A stretch of DNA of 64,000 nt, from contig NZ_JXDG01000021.1 in the NCBI RefSeq assembly GCF_000820515.1, positions 1 to 64,000 of the forward strand, read 5' to 3'. The translations under genes and the position numbers were made by a program. The DNA comes from Pseudomonas batumici (lineage in GTDB: Bacteria; Pseudomonadota; Gammaproteobacteria; Pseudomonadales; Pseudomonadaceae). Below are positions 42,710-51,702 of this stretch, one piece after another. The notes beneath the pieces were generated by a model. That model saw only the letters and a list, made by a program, of their open reading frames with translations, did not search any database and was not told the origin of the DNA. Position 1 is the stretch's first letter; the number at the start of each line of letters is the position of its first letter.

Positions 42710-43617
42710 ATACCTTCAGCATCATCGACCTGAGCCAACTGCCGCCGCCGCAGATCGTCGAACAGATCGATTACGAGCAGATCCTGGCCGAGCGAAAGGC
42801 CTACGCCATCAGCCTCTGGCCGCCAGAGGAACAGGCCGAAATCGCCGCCCGCCTCGCTTTGGAGTCTGAGCCACTGACCAAGCTGATTGAGGAGAACGCC
42901 TACCGCGAAACGATCTGGCGGCAGCGGGTCAATGAGGCCGCCGTCGCCAACATGCTCGCCACCGCCGAACGTAGCGACCTGGATAATCTGGCCGCCAACT
43001 TCAACGTCCAGCGCCTGGTCGTGCAGGCCGGCAATGCCGCCGCCATCCCGCCAATTCCGCAGATCATGGAGAGCGACGAAAGCTTGCGTGAACGGGCGCA
43101 AATGGCCTGGGAAGGCCTGAGCACCGCCGGCCCGCGCAACAGCTACATCTTTCACGCCCGGGCTGCGGATGGCCGCGTGGGCGATGCCACAGCAGAGAGC
43201 CCATCGCCTGCCGTCGCCGTGGTTACGGTGCAGGGCCTGCTCGGCGATGGAAGCGCAGATCCTACATTGCTGACTGTGGTGAACACCTACCTCAGTGACG
43301 ACGACCGGCGTCCCGTTGCCGACCGCCTGACCGTCCAGAGTGCGCAGGTCATCAATTACCAGGTCAATGCCACGCTCTACCTGAACACCAGTGGCCCCGA
43401 GTCCGAGCCAATCCTTGCCGCCGCAGAGAAGCGCCTACTGGCCTACGTCCGACAGCGTCGTCGCCTGGCGATGGAAGTGTCGGAGTCAGCCGTGCACGCC
43501 GCACTGCACGTCGAGGGCGTGCGCAAGGTGGTTTTAACCGACTGGATCGATATCAAAGCAACGGCCTATCAGGCGCCCTATTGCACTGACGTGAATATCG
43601 TTGCGGGGGTTGAGTAA
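42706..43617 (+). CDS. J: Baseplate J-like protein (P2 gpJ)
   Basis: A 303-residue protein of the baseplate J family, with the central ATAERSDLDNLAANFNVQRLV, then ESDESLRERAQMAWEGLSTAGPRNSYIFHARAADGRVGDATAESPSPAVAVVTVQ in pattern. A C-terminal DWIDIKATAYQAPYCTDVNIV follows. It forms the wedge ring with W and I. It overlaps W by four bases and abuts I. Confidence 0.96.
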   Translation: MNTFSIIDLSQLPPPQIVEQIDYEQILAERKAYAISLWPPEEQAEIAARLALESEPLTKLIEENAYRETIWRQRVNEAAVANMLATAERSDLDNLAANFNVQRLVVQAGNAAAIPPIPQIMESDESLRERAQMAWEGLSTAGPRNSYIFHARAADGRVGDATAESPSPAVAVVTVQGLLGDGSADPTLLTVVNTYLSDDDRRPVADRLTVQSAQVINYQVNATLYLNTSGPESEPILAAAEKRLLAYVRQRRRLAMEVSESAVHAALHVEGVRKVVLTDWIDIKATAYQAPYCTDVNIVAGVE

Positions 43618-44237
43618 TGGCCGAACCCTCGCTGCTCCCGCGCACCGCCACCGAGCTGGAGCGCCTGGCCGCTGAAGCCCTGGCACAGATCCAACGTGTA
43701 CCGGTTCCTCTGCGACAGCTCTACAACCCCGACACATGCCCCGCTGCCCTACTGCCCTACCTGGCCTGGGCCTTCTCTGTTGATCGCTGGAACAGCAACT
43801 GGACCGAAGCCGCCAAGCGAGCGGCGATCCGTGCGGCCTACGCCATCCACTCACGCAAGGGCACCATCGGCGCCCTGCGCCGGGTTGTCGAACCATTGGG
43901 CTACCTGATCGAGGTGCTGGAGTGGTGGCAGACAGTACCTTTGGGCGTGCCCGGCACATTCGCCCTCAAGGTCGGAGTACTCGATACCGGCATCACTGAA
44001 GAGATGTACCAGGAACTGACCTGGCTTATCGACGACGCCAAACCCCTCACACGCCACCTGATCGGGCTCGCCATCAGCCTCGAAACGCATGGCAGTTTGA
44101 ACATCAGCGTCGCCCTGTACGAAGGTGACGTCATCGACATTTACCCACCGGTGATGCGTGACATCGAGGTCACGGGCCGCTTCGGAGCGGTCGGTCGCGA
44201 ACACTCCATCGATACCCTGGACGTTTACCATGATTGA
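43617..44237 (+). CDS. I: Baseplate/tail protein I (P2 gpI)
   Basis: A 206-residue protein of the phage tail protein I family: LPRTATELERLAAEALAQIQRVPVPLRQLYNPDTCPAALLPYLAWAFSVDRW in pattern and AIRAAYAIHSRKGTIGALRRVVEPLGY. It links the baseplate wedge to tail fibres. The stop overlaps the tail-fibre start by eight bases. No anomalies. Confidence 0.95.
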   Translation: MAEPSLLPRTATELERLAAEALAQIQRVPVPLRQLYNPDTCPAALLPYLAWAFSVDRWNSNWTEAAKRAAIRAAYAIHSRKGTIGALRRVVEPLGYLIEVLEWWQTVPLGVPGTFALKVGVLDTGITEEMYQELTWLIDDAKPLTRHLIGLAISLETHGSLNISVALYEGDVIDIYPPVMRDIEVTGRFGAVGREHSIDTLDVYHD

Positions 44238-45789
44238 CGCTAACTCGCAGTTTTTCGCCATCCTGACCCAAGTCGGCGAGGCCAAGCAGGCGAACGCCGA
44301 CGCGCTCGGCCGCCCTTGGCTGATCACAGACATGGGCGTCGGTGATGCCAACGGCACCGACCCTGTGCCGGATCGCCTGCAAACCCGCTTGATAAACGAA
44401 TGGCGCCGCCGGCCGCTGAACCAGCTCAAGATTGACCCGGTCAACCCGGCGGTGATCATCGCCGAGCAGATTATCCCCGCCGACGAGGGTGGCAAGTGGA
44501 TACGGGAGATTGGCTTGTACGACGCCGACGGGGACCTGGTGGCGGTAGCGAACTGCGCACCCAGCTTCAAGCCGGTTCTGTCGCAAGGCTCCGGCCGCAC
44601 GCAAATTGTGCGGATGAACCTGATCGTCTCCAGTGCCGGCAACATCACTCTGAAGATCGATCCGGCGGTAGTGCTGGCGACCCGTGAGTTTGTCGAACAA
44701 CGGATCATGGAGGAGCTGTACAAGCTTGACAGCAAACAGTCGGTTCGCGTGGCGACCACTGCCAATATCGTACTGGCCGGCCTTCAAACCATCGATACTG
44801 TCGCGCTGGTCGCCGGTGATCGGGTGCTGGTGAAGAATCAGACGGTTGCCAAGGATAACGGTTTGTATATCGCGGACGCCGGTGTATGGAAACGCTCGCT
44901 CGATGCCGACACCAGTGCCAAAGTCACCTCAGCGCTGCTGGTGTCTATCGAGCAAGGCGCTACATTGGCCGATAGTCGCTGGCAATTGGTGACAGATGGC
45001 TCGATTGTCCTGGGCACCACCGCTCTGACTTTTCAGGACGTTACCTTTGGATTAGCACCGCTCAGATCCCCCGCTTTTCTGGATAATCCAACGACCCCCA
45101 CTGCGGCTCAGTTCGACAGTAGTAAATTGTTGGCGTCGACGGATTTTGTGCAGAGGGCAATAGGCAGCTTCGCTAAAAGTGAATCGATAGAAGGGGGCAA
45201 TGTAACGCTGACTGCTGCGCATATCGGTGCTCGGATTGAAATGTCTTCGGGCGGCACCCTCACGCTACCCAACGCGAACTTGCTGCCTAAAGGCTCCTCG
45301 ATCCTGATTACGACCTCTCTCGGGGCCGGAGTGGTAAATCTAGCAGTTCAAGCTGGGGGTGTGCTCGCACTGAATAACGTTAGCGTTGTGACTCCATACT
45401 CAATGTCCAGTGGGTCGGACCTCCTGCTGGTATCCGATGGGTCTGTATGGCGTGGCCATGCAAGTCTTGAGTGCCTGAGAACTTCACAACTATTTGCCGC
45501 CACTTTTGGTATCACTGGCATTCAAAAACTACCTAGTGGTGACATTGAAATGTGGGGGATAACGGGCGGAGCTGCGGCGGGAGTAATCGCGCCGGTCACG
45601 TTTCCGATGGCGTTCCCTAACGCTTGTACGAATATCCAGATGACCTATGTCGACGCGGGGACACAGTCTCCTGCGTCGCGTGGCGGCCCCGTTCAGGTCG
45701 GTAATTTTACAAATACGGGGTTTAACTATTCCCATTCGGGCAGCAGTAGCGGTGCCGCTCAGCACTTCTGGCGTGCCAAGGGTAATTAA
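44230..45789 (+). CDS. H: Tail fibre protein (P2 gpH-type N-terminus, divergent C-terminus)
   Basis: A 519-residue protein from ATG 44230. Residues 1-150 form the gpH attachment domain (FFAILTQVGEAKQANADALG then WLITDMGVGDANGTDPVPD, WIREIGLYDADGDLVAVANC). Residues 165-290 look like a beta-repeat shaft segment (VLVKNQTVAKDNGLYIADAG, WQLVTDGSIVLGTTALTF). The C-terminal part is Gly/Ser-rich with lower GC, ending QHFWRAKGN, as in receptor-binding tips. The base composition changes near 45060, suggesting a recombined tip that sets host range. Confidence 0.9.
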   Translation: MIDANSQFFAILTQVGEAKQANADALGRPWLITDMGVGDANGTDPVPDRLQTRLINEWRRRPLNQLKIDPVNPAVIIAEQIIPADEGGKWIREIGLYDADGDLVAVANCAPSFKPVLSQGSGRTQIVRMNLIVSSAGNITLKIDPAVVLATREFVEQRIMEELYKLDSKQSVRVATTANIVLAGLQTIDTVALVAGDRVLVKNQTVAKDNGLYIADAGVWKRSLDADTSAKVTSALLVSIEQGATLADSRWQLVTDGSIVLGTTALTFQDVTFGLAPLRSPAFLDNPTTPTAAQFDSSKLLASTDFVQRAIGSFAKSESIEGGNVTLTAAHIGARIEMSSGGTLTLPNANLLPKGSSILITTSLGAGVVNLAVQAGGVLALNNVSVVTPYSMSSGSDLLLVSDGSVWRGHASLECLRTSQLFAATFGITGIQKLPSGDIEMWGITGGAAAGVIAPVTFPMAFPNACTNIQMTYVDAGTQSPASRGGPVQVGNFTNTGFNYSHSGSSSGAAQHFWRAKGN

Positions 45790-45798
45790 GGGGGATCT

Positions 45799-46224
45799 AT
45801 GTATTACTGCGCAACCGACGGCGGTTTCTACGATTTAGAGTTTCATGGCGCCATTCCAGAGGGCTCAGTGGAGATCACTGATGAGGTCTATGCAGCCTTG
45901 AAGACCGGTCAGGAAAAGGGCAAATGGATAGTGGTGGGGGAGCAGGGTTACCCGGCACTCATTGACCCACTACCACCGACTGATGAGGTTCTAAGGGCCA
46001 TTGAACGGCGGTGGCGTGATGCGCGCTTGTTGGAAACGGACGGCGTTGTTTCGCGGCACCGCGATGAGTTAGAGCAAGGTTCAGAAACAACATTAACGGC
46101 CACGCAGTATGCCGAGCTTCAGGTATACCGACGTCAGTTGCGCGACTGGCCACAAGGGGCCGAGTTTCCACTTGCGGATCATCGCCCAGCCGCACCGCCC
46201 TGGCTGGCTGAACAAGCCCAATAA
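45799..46224 (+). CDS. Tail fibre assembly chaperone
   Basis: A 141-residue protein. The C-terminal ERRWRDARLLETDGVVSRHRDE then GSETTLTATQYAELQVYRRQLRDWPQGAEFP and RPAAPPWL is the phage tail assembly chaperone pattern found after many fibres. The N-terminal YYCATDGGFYDLEFHG resembles other fibre chaperones. It is paired with the fibre gene, 9 bases apart. A terminator overlaps its stop. Confidence 0.88.
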   Translation: MYYCATDGGFYDLEFHGAIPEGSVEITDEVYAALKTGQEKGKWIVVGEQGYPALIDPLPPTDEVLRAIERRWRDARLLETDGVVSRHRDELEQGSETTLTATQYAELQVYRRQLRDWPQGAEFPLADHRPAAPPWLAEQAQ

Positions 46225-46246
46225 CGCCCTGACCGGGCGTTTTTTT
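46224..46246 (+). terminator. Terminator of the V-to-fibre operon
   Basis: ACGCCC (46224-46229) pairs with GGGCGT (46235-46240) around a 5-nt loop, then six T. Confidence 0.9.
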
Positions 46247-46257
46247 ATTCAAGCGTT

Positions 46258-46278
46258 CTGTAGCCCCACCCGCTACAA
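46258..46278. promoter_or_regulatory. Late-activator dyad 3 (FI-FII-E-T-U-D operon)
   Basis: CTGTA at 46258-46262 and TACAA at 46274-46278 with 11 bases between. It is one base short of perfect relative to dyads 1 and 2. It lies directly after the preceding terminator and 77 bases before FI. Confidence 0.75.
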
Positions 46279-46354
46279 GCCTTCACGCTCGCTCATCCGG
46301 CGCGCGCGCGGCAGCCTGTGCACTGTCACTCCATTCACTGCGCAGGCAAAACCC

Positions 46355-47524
46355 ATGGCCGACTATCTTCACGGCGTGCGGGTCATCGAACTCAACGACG
46401 GCACCCGCCCCATTCGCACCATCCCCACCGCTGTCATCGGCCTGGTTTGCACTGCCGACGACGCTGACGCCACTGTATTTCCGTTCGACACGCCGGTGCT
46501 GCTGACCAACGTACAAACCGCCATCGGCAAAGCCGGTGTGAAAGGTACCCTCGCCGTCAGCCTGCAAGCCATCGCCGACCAGACCAAGCCTTACGTCATC
46601 GTGGTGCGGGTCAAGGAAGGTCCGACCGAAGCTGAAACCACCAGCGCCCTGATCGGCACCACCACCGCAGACGGCAAATACACCGGCATGAAAGCCCTGC
46701 TCGCCGCCAAGGCCAAAGTCGGCCTGGTGCCACGCATTCTCGGCGTGCCGGGATTGGACAGCCAACCGGTGGCCACCGCCCTGGTCGCCATCGGCCAACA
46801 GCTGCGCGCCTTCAACTACGTCAGCGCCTGGGACTGCAAAACCAAGGAAGAGGCTGTCGCCTACCGCGAAAACTTTGGTGCACGGGAAGTCATGGTGATT
46901 TGGCCGGACTTCCAGAACTGGGACACCGTCACCAGCAAAACCGTCAACGCCGCCGCTGTGGCCCGCGCCCTCGGCCTGCGCGCCAAGATCGACCAGGAAA
47001 CGGGCTGGCACAAAACCCTGTCCAACGTCGCCGTCAACGGCGTGACCGGCATCAGCGCCGACGTGTTCTGGGATCTGCAAAACCCGGCCACCGACGCCAA
47101 CTACCTCAACAGCAACGAAGTCACCACGCTGATCAACGAGGGCGGCTTCCGCTTCTGGGGCAGCCGCACCTGCAGCGACGATCCGCTGTTTGCGTTCGAG
47201 AATTACACCCGCACCGCGCAGATCCTTGCCGACACCATGGCCGAAGCACACATGTGGGCCATCGACAAACCAATGCACGCCTCCCTGGTGCGCGACATCA
47301 TCGAAGGCGTCAACGCCAGGTTCCGCGAGCTGATCGCATCGGGTTACCTGATAGGTGGCAGTTGCTGGTTCCCCGAAGACATCAACGACAAGGACACCCT
47401 CAAGGCCGGCAAGCTGTTCCTCGACTACGACTACACGCCCGTGCCACCGCTGGAAGACCTCACCCTGCGTCAGCGCATCACCGACCGCTACCTGATGGAC
47501 TTCGCTACCAAGATCAATAGCTAA
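46355..47524 (+). CDS. FI: Contractile tail sheath protein (P2 gpFI)
   Basis: A 389-residue sheath subunit. It begins MADYLHGVRVIELNDGTRPI, the usual P2/pyocin sheath start, and contains SAWDCKTKEEAVAYRENFGAREVMVIWPDF and LNSNEVTTLINEGGFRFWGSRTCSDDPLFAFENYTRTAQIL in pattern. It ends YLMDFATKINS. The open frame extends upstream to 46109, but ATG 46355 is clearly the true start. It is the first gene of the sixth late block. Confidence 0.97.
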   Translation: MADYLHGVRVIELNDGTRPIRTIPTAVIGLVCTADDADATVFPFDTPVLLTNVQTAIGKAGVKGTLAVSLQAIADQTKPYVIVVRVKEGPTEAETTSALIGTTTADGKYTGMKALLAAKAKVGLVPRILGVPGLDSQPVATALVAIGQQLRAFNYVSAWDCKTKEEAVAYRENFGAREVMVIWPDFQNWDTVTSKTVNAAAVARALGLRAKIDQETGWHKTLSNVAVNGVTGISADVFWDLQNPATDANYLNSNEVTTLINEGGFRFWGSRTCSDDPLFAFENYTRTAQILADTMAEAHMWAIDKPMHASLVRDIIEGVNARFRELIASGYLIGGSCWFPEDINDKDTLKAGKLFLDYDYTPVPPLEDLTLRQRITDRYLMDFATKINS

Positions 47525-47531
47525 ACCGGGT

Positions 47532-47547
47532 CTCCCCGTAAGGGGAG
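47532..47547 (+). promoter_or_regulatory. GNRA-tetraloop hairpin between sheath and tube genes
   Basis: CTCCCC (47532-47537) pairs with GGGGAG (47542-47547) around the tetraloop GTAA. It lies 8 bases after the FI stop. The words AACCGGGTCTCCC before and within it recur after the stop of the gene ending at 60923. It may tune the FI:FII ratio or protect the mRNA. Confidence 0.6.
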
Positions 47548-47580
47548 CAACCCCGTGCCAGGACACCGGAGAACACCGCC

Positions 47581-48096
47581 ATGGCAATGCCTCGCAAACT
47601 CAAAAACCTCAACCTGTTCAACGATGGCAACAACTACTTGGGTGTCGTCAAGTCCGTCACCCTGCCCACCCTTGGCCGCAAGATGGAGGCCTATCGCGGC
47701 GGCGGAATGAACGGCGCGGTCAAGGCCGATCTGGGCATGGGCGACGACGGTATCCAGTTCGACTGGAAAACCGGCGGCCTGGACTTGATCGCGTTGCGCC
47801 AATTCGGTTCTGTGAACGCCTCCGGCGTCATGTTGCGCTTTTCCGGCGCCTTCCAGCAGGACGACACCGGCGAGATCAGCACAGTCGAGGTCGTAGTGCG
47901 CGGTCGCCATGAATCCATCGAAATGGGCGAAGCCAAACCCGGCGAAGACACCGAACACAGCATCAAGACCACGTGCAGCTATTACAAGCTCACCGTCGAC
48001 AACGAAGAGATCATCGAAATCGACCTGCTGAACTTCATCGAGAAGGTCAACGGCGTGGACATGCTGGAAAAACAACGTAACGCTCTGGGCATCTGA
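47581..48096 (+). CDS. FII: Tail tube protein (P2 gpFII)
   Basis: A 171-residue protein, MAMPRKLKNLNLFNDGNNYL then GVVKSVTLPTLGRKMEAYRGGGMNGAVKADLGMGDDG, which is the gpFII signature. The C-terminus STVEVVVRGRHESIEMGEAK and EEIIEIDLLNFIEKVNG completes it. It polymerises as the inner tube inside the sheath. It is preceded by GGAGAA and the hairpin at 47532. Confidence 0.97.
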   Translation: MAMPRKLKNLNLFNDGNNYLGVVKSVTLPTLGRKMEAYRGGGMNGAVKADLGMGDDGIQFDWKTGGLDLIALRQFGSVNASGVMLRFSGAFQQDDTGEISTVEVVVRGRHESIEMGEAKPGEDTEHSIKTTCSYYKLTVDNEEIIEIDLLNFIEKVNGVDMLEKQRNALGI

Positions 48097-48144
48097 CCCG
48101 CAGCGCTCTCGATCGAAATCCCATAACACCATCAGGAGCACATC

Positions 48145-48474
48145 ATGCTGGAAGAAGAAACCAACACTACATCGTCAGCCGTCGACGACAACATCGTCAC
48201 CTTGGACAGCCCCATCAAGCGTGGCAAAACCGAAATCACCGAGGTCACCCTGCGTAAACCGCAGTCCGGCGAGCTGCGCGGTGTTCAACTGGTCGAACTG
48301 CTGAACATGGACGTCGCCAGCCTGATCAAGGTTCTGCCGCGCATCAGCACCCCCAGCATCACCGCCATTGAAGCCGCCGGCATGGACCCCGCCGATCTGC
48401 TGGCCTGCGGCAGCAAGATCACCGGTTTTTTGTTGCAGAAATCGGTGAAGACGGAGGCATCCCTCGTTGCGTAG
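48145..48474 (+). CDS. E: Tail protein E (unshifted product)
   Basis: A 109-residue protein with SPIKRGKTEITEVTLRKPQS and GELRGVQLVELLNMDVASLIKVLPRISTPSITAIEAAGMDPADLLACG in pattern, typical of gpE. It acts as a tail-assembly chaperone on the tape measure. The slippery heptamer T-TTT-TTG at 48426-48432 lies near its end, so a fraction of ribosomes makes the longer E+E' product listed separately. Confidence 0.93.
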   Translation: MLEEETNTTSSAVDDNIVTLDSPIKRGKTEITEVTLRKPQSGELRGVQLVELLNMDVASLIKVLPRISTPSITAIEAAGMDPADLLACGSKITGFLLQKSVKTEASLVA

Positions 48475-48602
48475 AAGACGCCATGGCCGACCTGGCCGTG
48501 GTATTTCACTGGGCACCCGCTGACATGGACCAGTTAGGCCTGCAAGAACTGATGGACTGGCGCGAGCGCGCCAGGATAAGGAGTTCCGCCGATGGCGAAT
48601 GA
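48145..48602 (+). CDS. E': Tail assembly fusion E+E' made by programmed -1 frameshift
   Basis: Reading the E frame through the TTG codon at 48430-48432 (96 residues) and slipping back one base continues for 56 residues to TGA at 48600-48602, a 152-residue fusion. The extension has no start of its own. It contains DAMADLAVVFHWAPADMDQL and MDWRERARI, the recognisable gpE' segment. The stop overlaps the tape-measure ATG. P2 uses a T-TTT-TTG heptamer at the same place (established); conservation here is direct sequence evidence. The fusion/E ratio matters for tail length assembly. Confidence 0.9.
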
Positions 48603-51600
48603 TTTAAAACTGCAGGTTCTGCTCAACGCCGTCGACAAGGCCAGCGGCCCCTTGAAGAAGATCGGCGCAGGTGGCCTGGAGAGCGCCCGCGCACTCAAGG
48701 CTGCCCGAGACCGCTTGAAGGAACTCAACGCCCAGCAAAAGGACGTCAGCGCCTGGCGCGAACTGCAAGCCGCCTCTCGCGAAACCGCTGACGCACTGGC
48801 CGCCAACAACAGGAAAGTCGGAGAACTTGCCCGCGCCACCGCCAAGGTTCGGCAGCAGCTCGCACCCACTCAGGCACTTTTCGAACAATCCCGACTCAAG
48901 GTCGACGCCCTCAAGAACAGTCAGTTTGGACTCAAGCGTGAACTCACCGGAGCGCGCAATGCGCTCGGGCTACTCAGTGATGAACACCGTAAGGCCGGCG
49001 GCCGGATCACCTCGCTCAACGCGGTCATGCAAAAGGGCAACGCCCTGACTCGCGAGCAACATACCGAATACAACCAGCTGGTGGCGGCCCAACGCGAACG
49101 AAAGGTGCAGTTGGACCAGCTCGCAGCCAAAGAAAAGACCCTGGCCGACCGTTATTCTTTGAGCACCACCCAACTGCGCAGTATGCGGGTGGGCCACTCC
49201 AACCTGCGAGAAGAAATCCGCCGCCTGGAGATGCCGTTTAAAGCCCAGCTCACGCAGCTCAAACAGCACACCGCCGAGTCAAAACGCCTCGGTGAACAGT
49301 ACGGTTTACAGAAAGGTAAGCTCACCAGCCTGGGCGCACAGCTCAAGGCAACGGGCATCAGCACCAACGCCCTGGGTGCAACCGAACTCAAGCTCAAGCG
49401 CGACATAGACAGCACCACCCAAGCGATGAAAACTCAAATGGGCCGGCTCGACGCACTCAAGCGCAAGCAGGAAAGCCTGGCCAAAGCTCGCAGCGTTTAT
49501 GACAAAACCCAGAGCGCCGCTGGCAGCATGGCCGTATCAGGTGCTGCCGGTATGGGTGTGGCCTACGGCATTGGTCGCGGGATCTATGCCCCGCTGCAAG
49601 AGGGCAAGCACTTTGCCCTTGAGGAACAACGTGTTGCTGCCCTGGGGCTGGGCAAAGAAGACACCGGCAAGGCCATTCAATTTGCCAAGGAAATGAAGAC
49701 TTACGGCACCAGCGTCACCGAGAACCTGACGCTGGTCCGGGACGCCATGACGGTGTTTGCCGACGAACACGAAGCCGAAATGGTCGCCCCGACACTGGCA
49801 AAAATGAAGTTTGCCAACCACGCCATGTACGGCGAGGAACAGGGCGCAGACAACGAACGTAAGTTCATGGACATGCTCAAGGTGATTGAGTTGCGTGGCG
49901 GGCTCGCCAGTAAGGAAGCCTTCGTCAACCAGGCAGATATCGTGCAGCGCGTCCTCACAGCTACCGGTGGCCGCGTCGGTCCGAACGAATGGTTGAACGT
50001 CATCAAAACCGGTGGGGTGGCAGCCAAGGGCATCAAGGACGAAGCCTTCTACTACCAGATGGAACCACTGGTACAGGAAATGGGCGGACACCGCGTCGGT
50101 ACCGCGATGATGAGCGCCTACTCCAACATCTACCAGGGCAAGACCACAAAGCGCGCCGCCAACAACATGGAGCGACTGGGGCTGGTCGATCCCAAAAAAG
50201 TGAAACACGACAAGGCCGGGCAAATCTCGTTCCTGGACGTCGGCGCCATCAAGGGCAGCAAGATATTCCGTGAGAACCAGTTCGAATGGATGGAGAAAGT
50301 CCTGCTCCCTCAACTGAAGGCCAAGGGCATCACGGAAAAGAGCCAGGTACTGGACACCATCGGCAGCATCTTCTCCAACCGCACGGCATCCAACCTGTTC
50401 GCACAGATGTATTTGCAGCGCGAACAGATCCACAAAAACGCCAAGCTGAATGCCGGTGCCGATGGCATCGACCAACTGTATGAAAAAGGCCAGGGCAGCG
50501 CCCAGGGGCAGGAACTGGAGCTGCTCGCCCAGCGTGCAAATGCCTACCGGGAAATGAGCAACGCAATTCTGCCAACCTACGTCGAAGCCCTGAAAAGCAT
50601 CACCGCCGCCATCAAGGAAGTCACGACCTGGATGAAGGAAAACCCCGCTTCGGCAGCGATCATGATGAAAACATTGATGGTGGTTGGCGTCCTGGCGGCG
50701 GCCTTCGGTGCCCTTGCCCTGACGCTCGCCAGCCTGCTCGGGCCGTTTGCCGTCATCAACTTCGGTTTGGGCTTGTTCGGGCTCAAGGCCGGCGGCGCTG
50801 GGCGAGTGGTGCAAGGCCTGTTCCCGACACTGACCGGCCTTGCCCGCAACGCCCTGCCGATGCTCGGCCAGGGCCTTCGTGTGCTCGCCAGCACCCTCGG
50901 CGGTGCACTGATTACCGCATTGCGCGCCGTCAGCATCGCGCTCTGGGGCCTGGCGGCCAACCCGATAGTTTTGATTATCGGGGCAGTGGTCGCCGCCTTG
51001 GCCGGCGCGGCCTACCTGATCTACCAGAACTGGGACGCGGTGAAGGCTTACTTCGTCAACGCCTGGACCGAGATCAAAGCCGGCTTTAGCGGTGGAATCG
51101 GCGGCATCCTGACGGTAATTGCCAACTTCAGCCCTATCGGGCTGATCTACCAGGCCTTCTCGGGTGTCTTGAGCTACCTGGGCGTCGACCTGCCAAACCG
51201 CTTCACCGAGTTCGGCAACATGATCGTCAACGGCCTGGTGAATGGCCTGTACGCCGGTCTGGGGCAAATCAAGAGCGCCATCACCTCGATCGGCGACTCA
51301 ACCATCAATTGGTTCAAGGAAAAGCTCGATATTCATAGCCCGTCACGGGTGTTCGCCGAACTGGGCGGCTTCACCATGGCTGGCCTGACACTGGGCCTGG
51401 AGGGCGGAGCCAAAGGCCCGCTCAACGCCATGACCAACACTGCCAAACAACTGACCGCCGCCGGCACCCTGGCGCTCGGCGCGACCTCCATTCCCGCACT
51501 GGCAGTCGACAACCGCGCGCCGATCACTGGCACAGCCGCATCAGCCTATGACAGCCACGACCACTACGAAATCAATATCCATCCGACCCCTGATATGGAC

Positions 51601-51696
51601 GCGCAGGCCATTGCCCGTGCTGTGCGCGCCGAACTGGCCCGTATCCAGAACGAAAAAGGCGCCCGACAGCGCAGCAAACTGTCTGACCTGGAGTAA
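48592..51696 (+). CDS. T: Tail tape-measure protein (P2 gpT)
   Basis: A 1034-residue protein. The N-terminal third is coiled coil (LKAARDRLKELNAQQKDVSAW and similar heptads). The middle holds tape-measure motifs such as QFAKEMKTYGTSVTENLTLVRDAMTVF. Around residues 700-820 there are hydrophobic segments (MMKTLMVVGVLAAAFGALALTLASLLG, GLAANPIVLIIGAVVAALAGAAYLI) that may insert in the host membrane. The tail ends ELARIQNEKGARQRSKLSDLE. Length fits a tail longer than P2's, whose gpT is about 815 residues (recalled). Confidence 0.96.
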   Translation: MANDLKLQVLLNAVDKASGPLKKIGAGGLESARALKAARDRLKELNAQQKDVSAWRELQAASRETADALAANNRKVGELARATAKVRQQLAPTQALFEQSRLKVDALKNSQFGLKRELTGARNALGLLSDEHRKAGGRITSLNAVMQKGNALTREQHTEYNQLVAAQRERKVQLDQLAAKEKTLADRYSLSTTQLRSMRVGHSNLREEIRRLEMPFKAQLTQLKQHTAESKRLGEQYGLQKGKLTSLGAQLKATGISTNALGATELKLKRDIDSTTQAMKTQMGRLDALKRKQESLAKARSVYDKTQSAAGSMAVSGAAGMGVAYGIGRGIYAPLQEGKHFALEEQRVAALGLGKEDTGKAIQFAKEMKTYGTSVTENLTLVRDAMTVFADEHEAEMVAPTLAKMKFANHAMYGEEQGADNERKFMDMLKVIELRGGLASKEAFVNQADIVQRVLTATGGRVGPNEWLNVIKTGGVAAKGIKDEAFYYQMEPLVQEMGGHRVGTAMMSAYSNIYQGKTTKRAANNMERLGLVDPKKVKHDKAGQISFLDVGAIKGSKIFRENQFEWMEKVLLPQLKAKGITEKSQVLDTIGSIFSNRTASNLFAQMYLQREQIHKNAKLNAGADGIDQLYEKGQGSAQGQELELLAQRANAYREMSNAILPTYVEALKSITAAIKEVTTWMKENPASAAIMMKTLMVVGVLAAAFGALALTLASLLGPFAVINFGLGLFGLKAGGAGRVVQGLFPTLTGLARNALPMLGQGLRVLASTLGGALITALRAVSIALWGLAANPIVLIIGAVVAALAGAAYLIYQNWDAVKAYFVNAWTEIKAGFSGGIGGILTVIANFSPIGLIYQAFSGVLSYLGVDLPNRFTEFGNMIVNGLVNGLYAGLGQIKSAITSIGDSTINWFKEKLDIHSPSRVFAELGGFTMAGLTLGLEGGAKGPLNAMTNTAKQLTAAGTLALGATSIPALAVDNRAPITGTAASAYDSHDHYEINIHPTPDMDAQAIARAVRAELARIQNEKGARQRSKLSDLE

Positions 51697-51702
51697 CCCA
51701 CC

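Noticed and set aside
49537..51267. A 576-codon minus-strand open frame
   Set aside because: Antisense to the tape-measure gene; rich in His/Gln/Val as expected of a GC-rich shadow, with no domain pattern.
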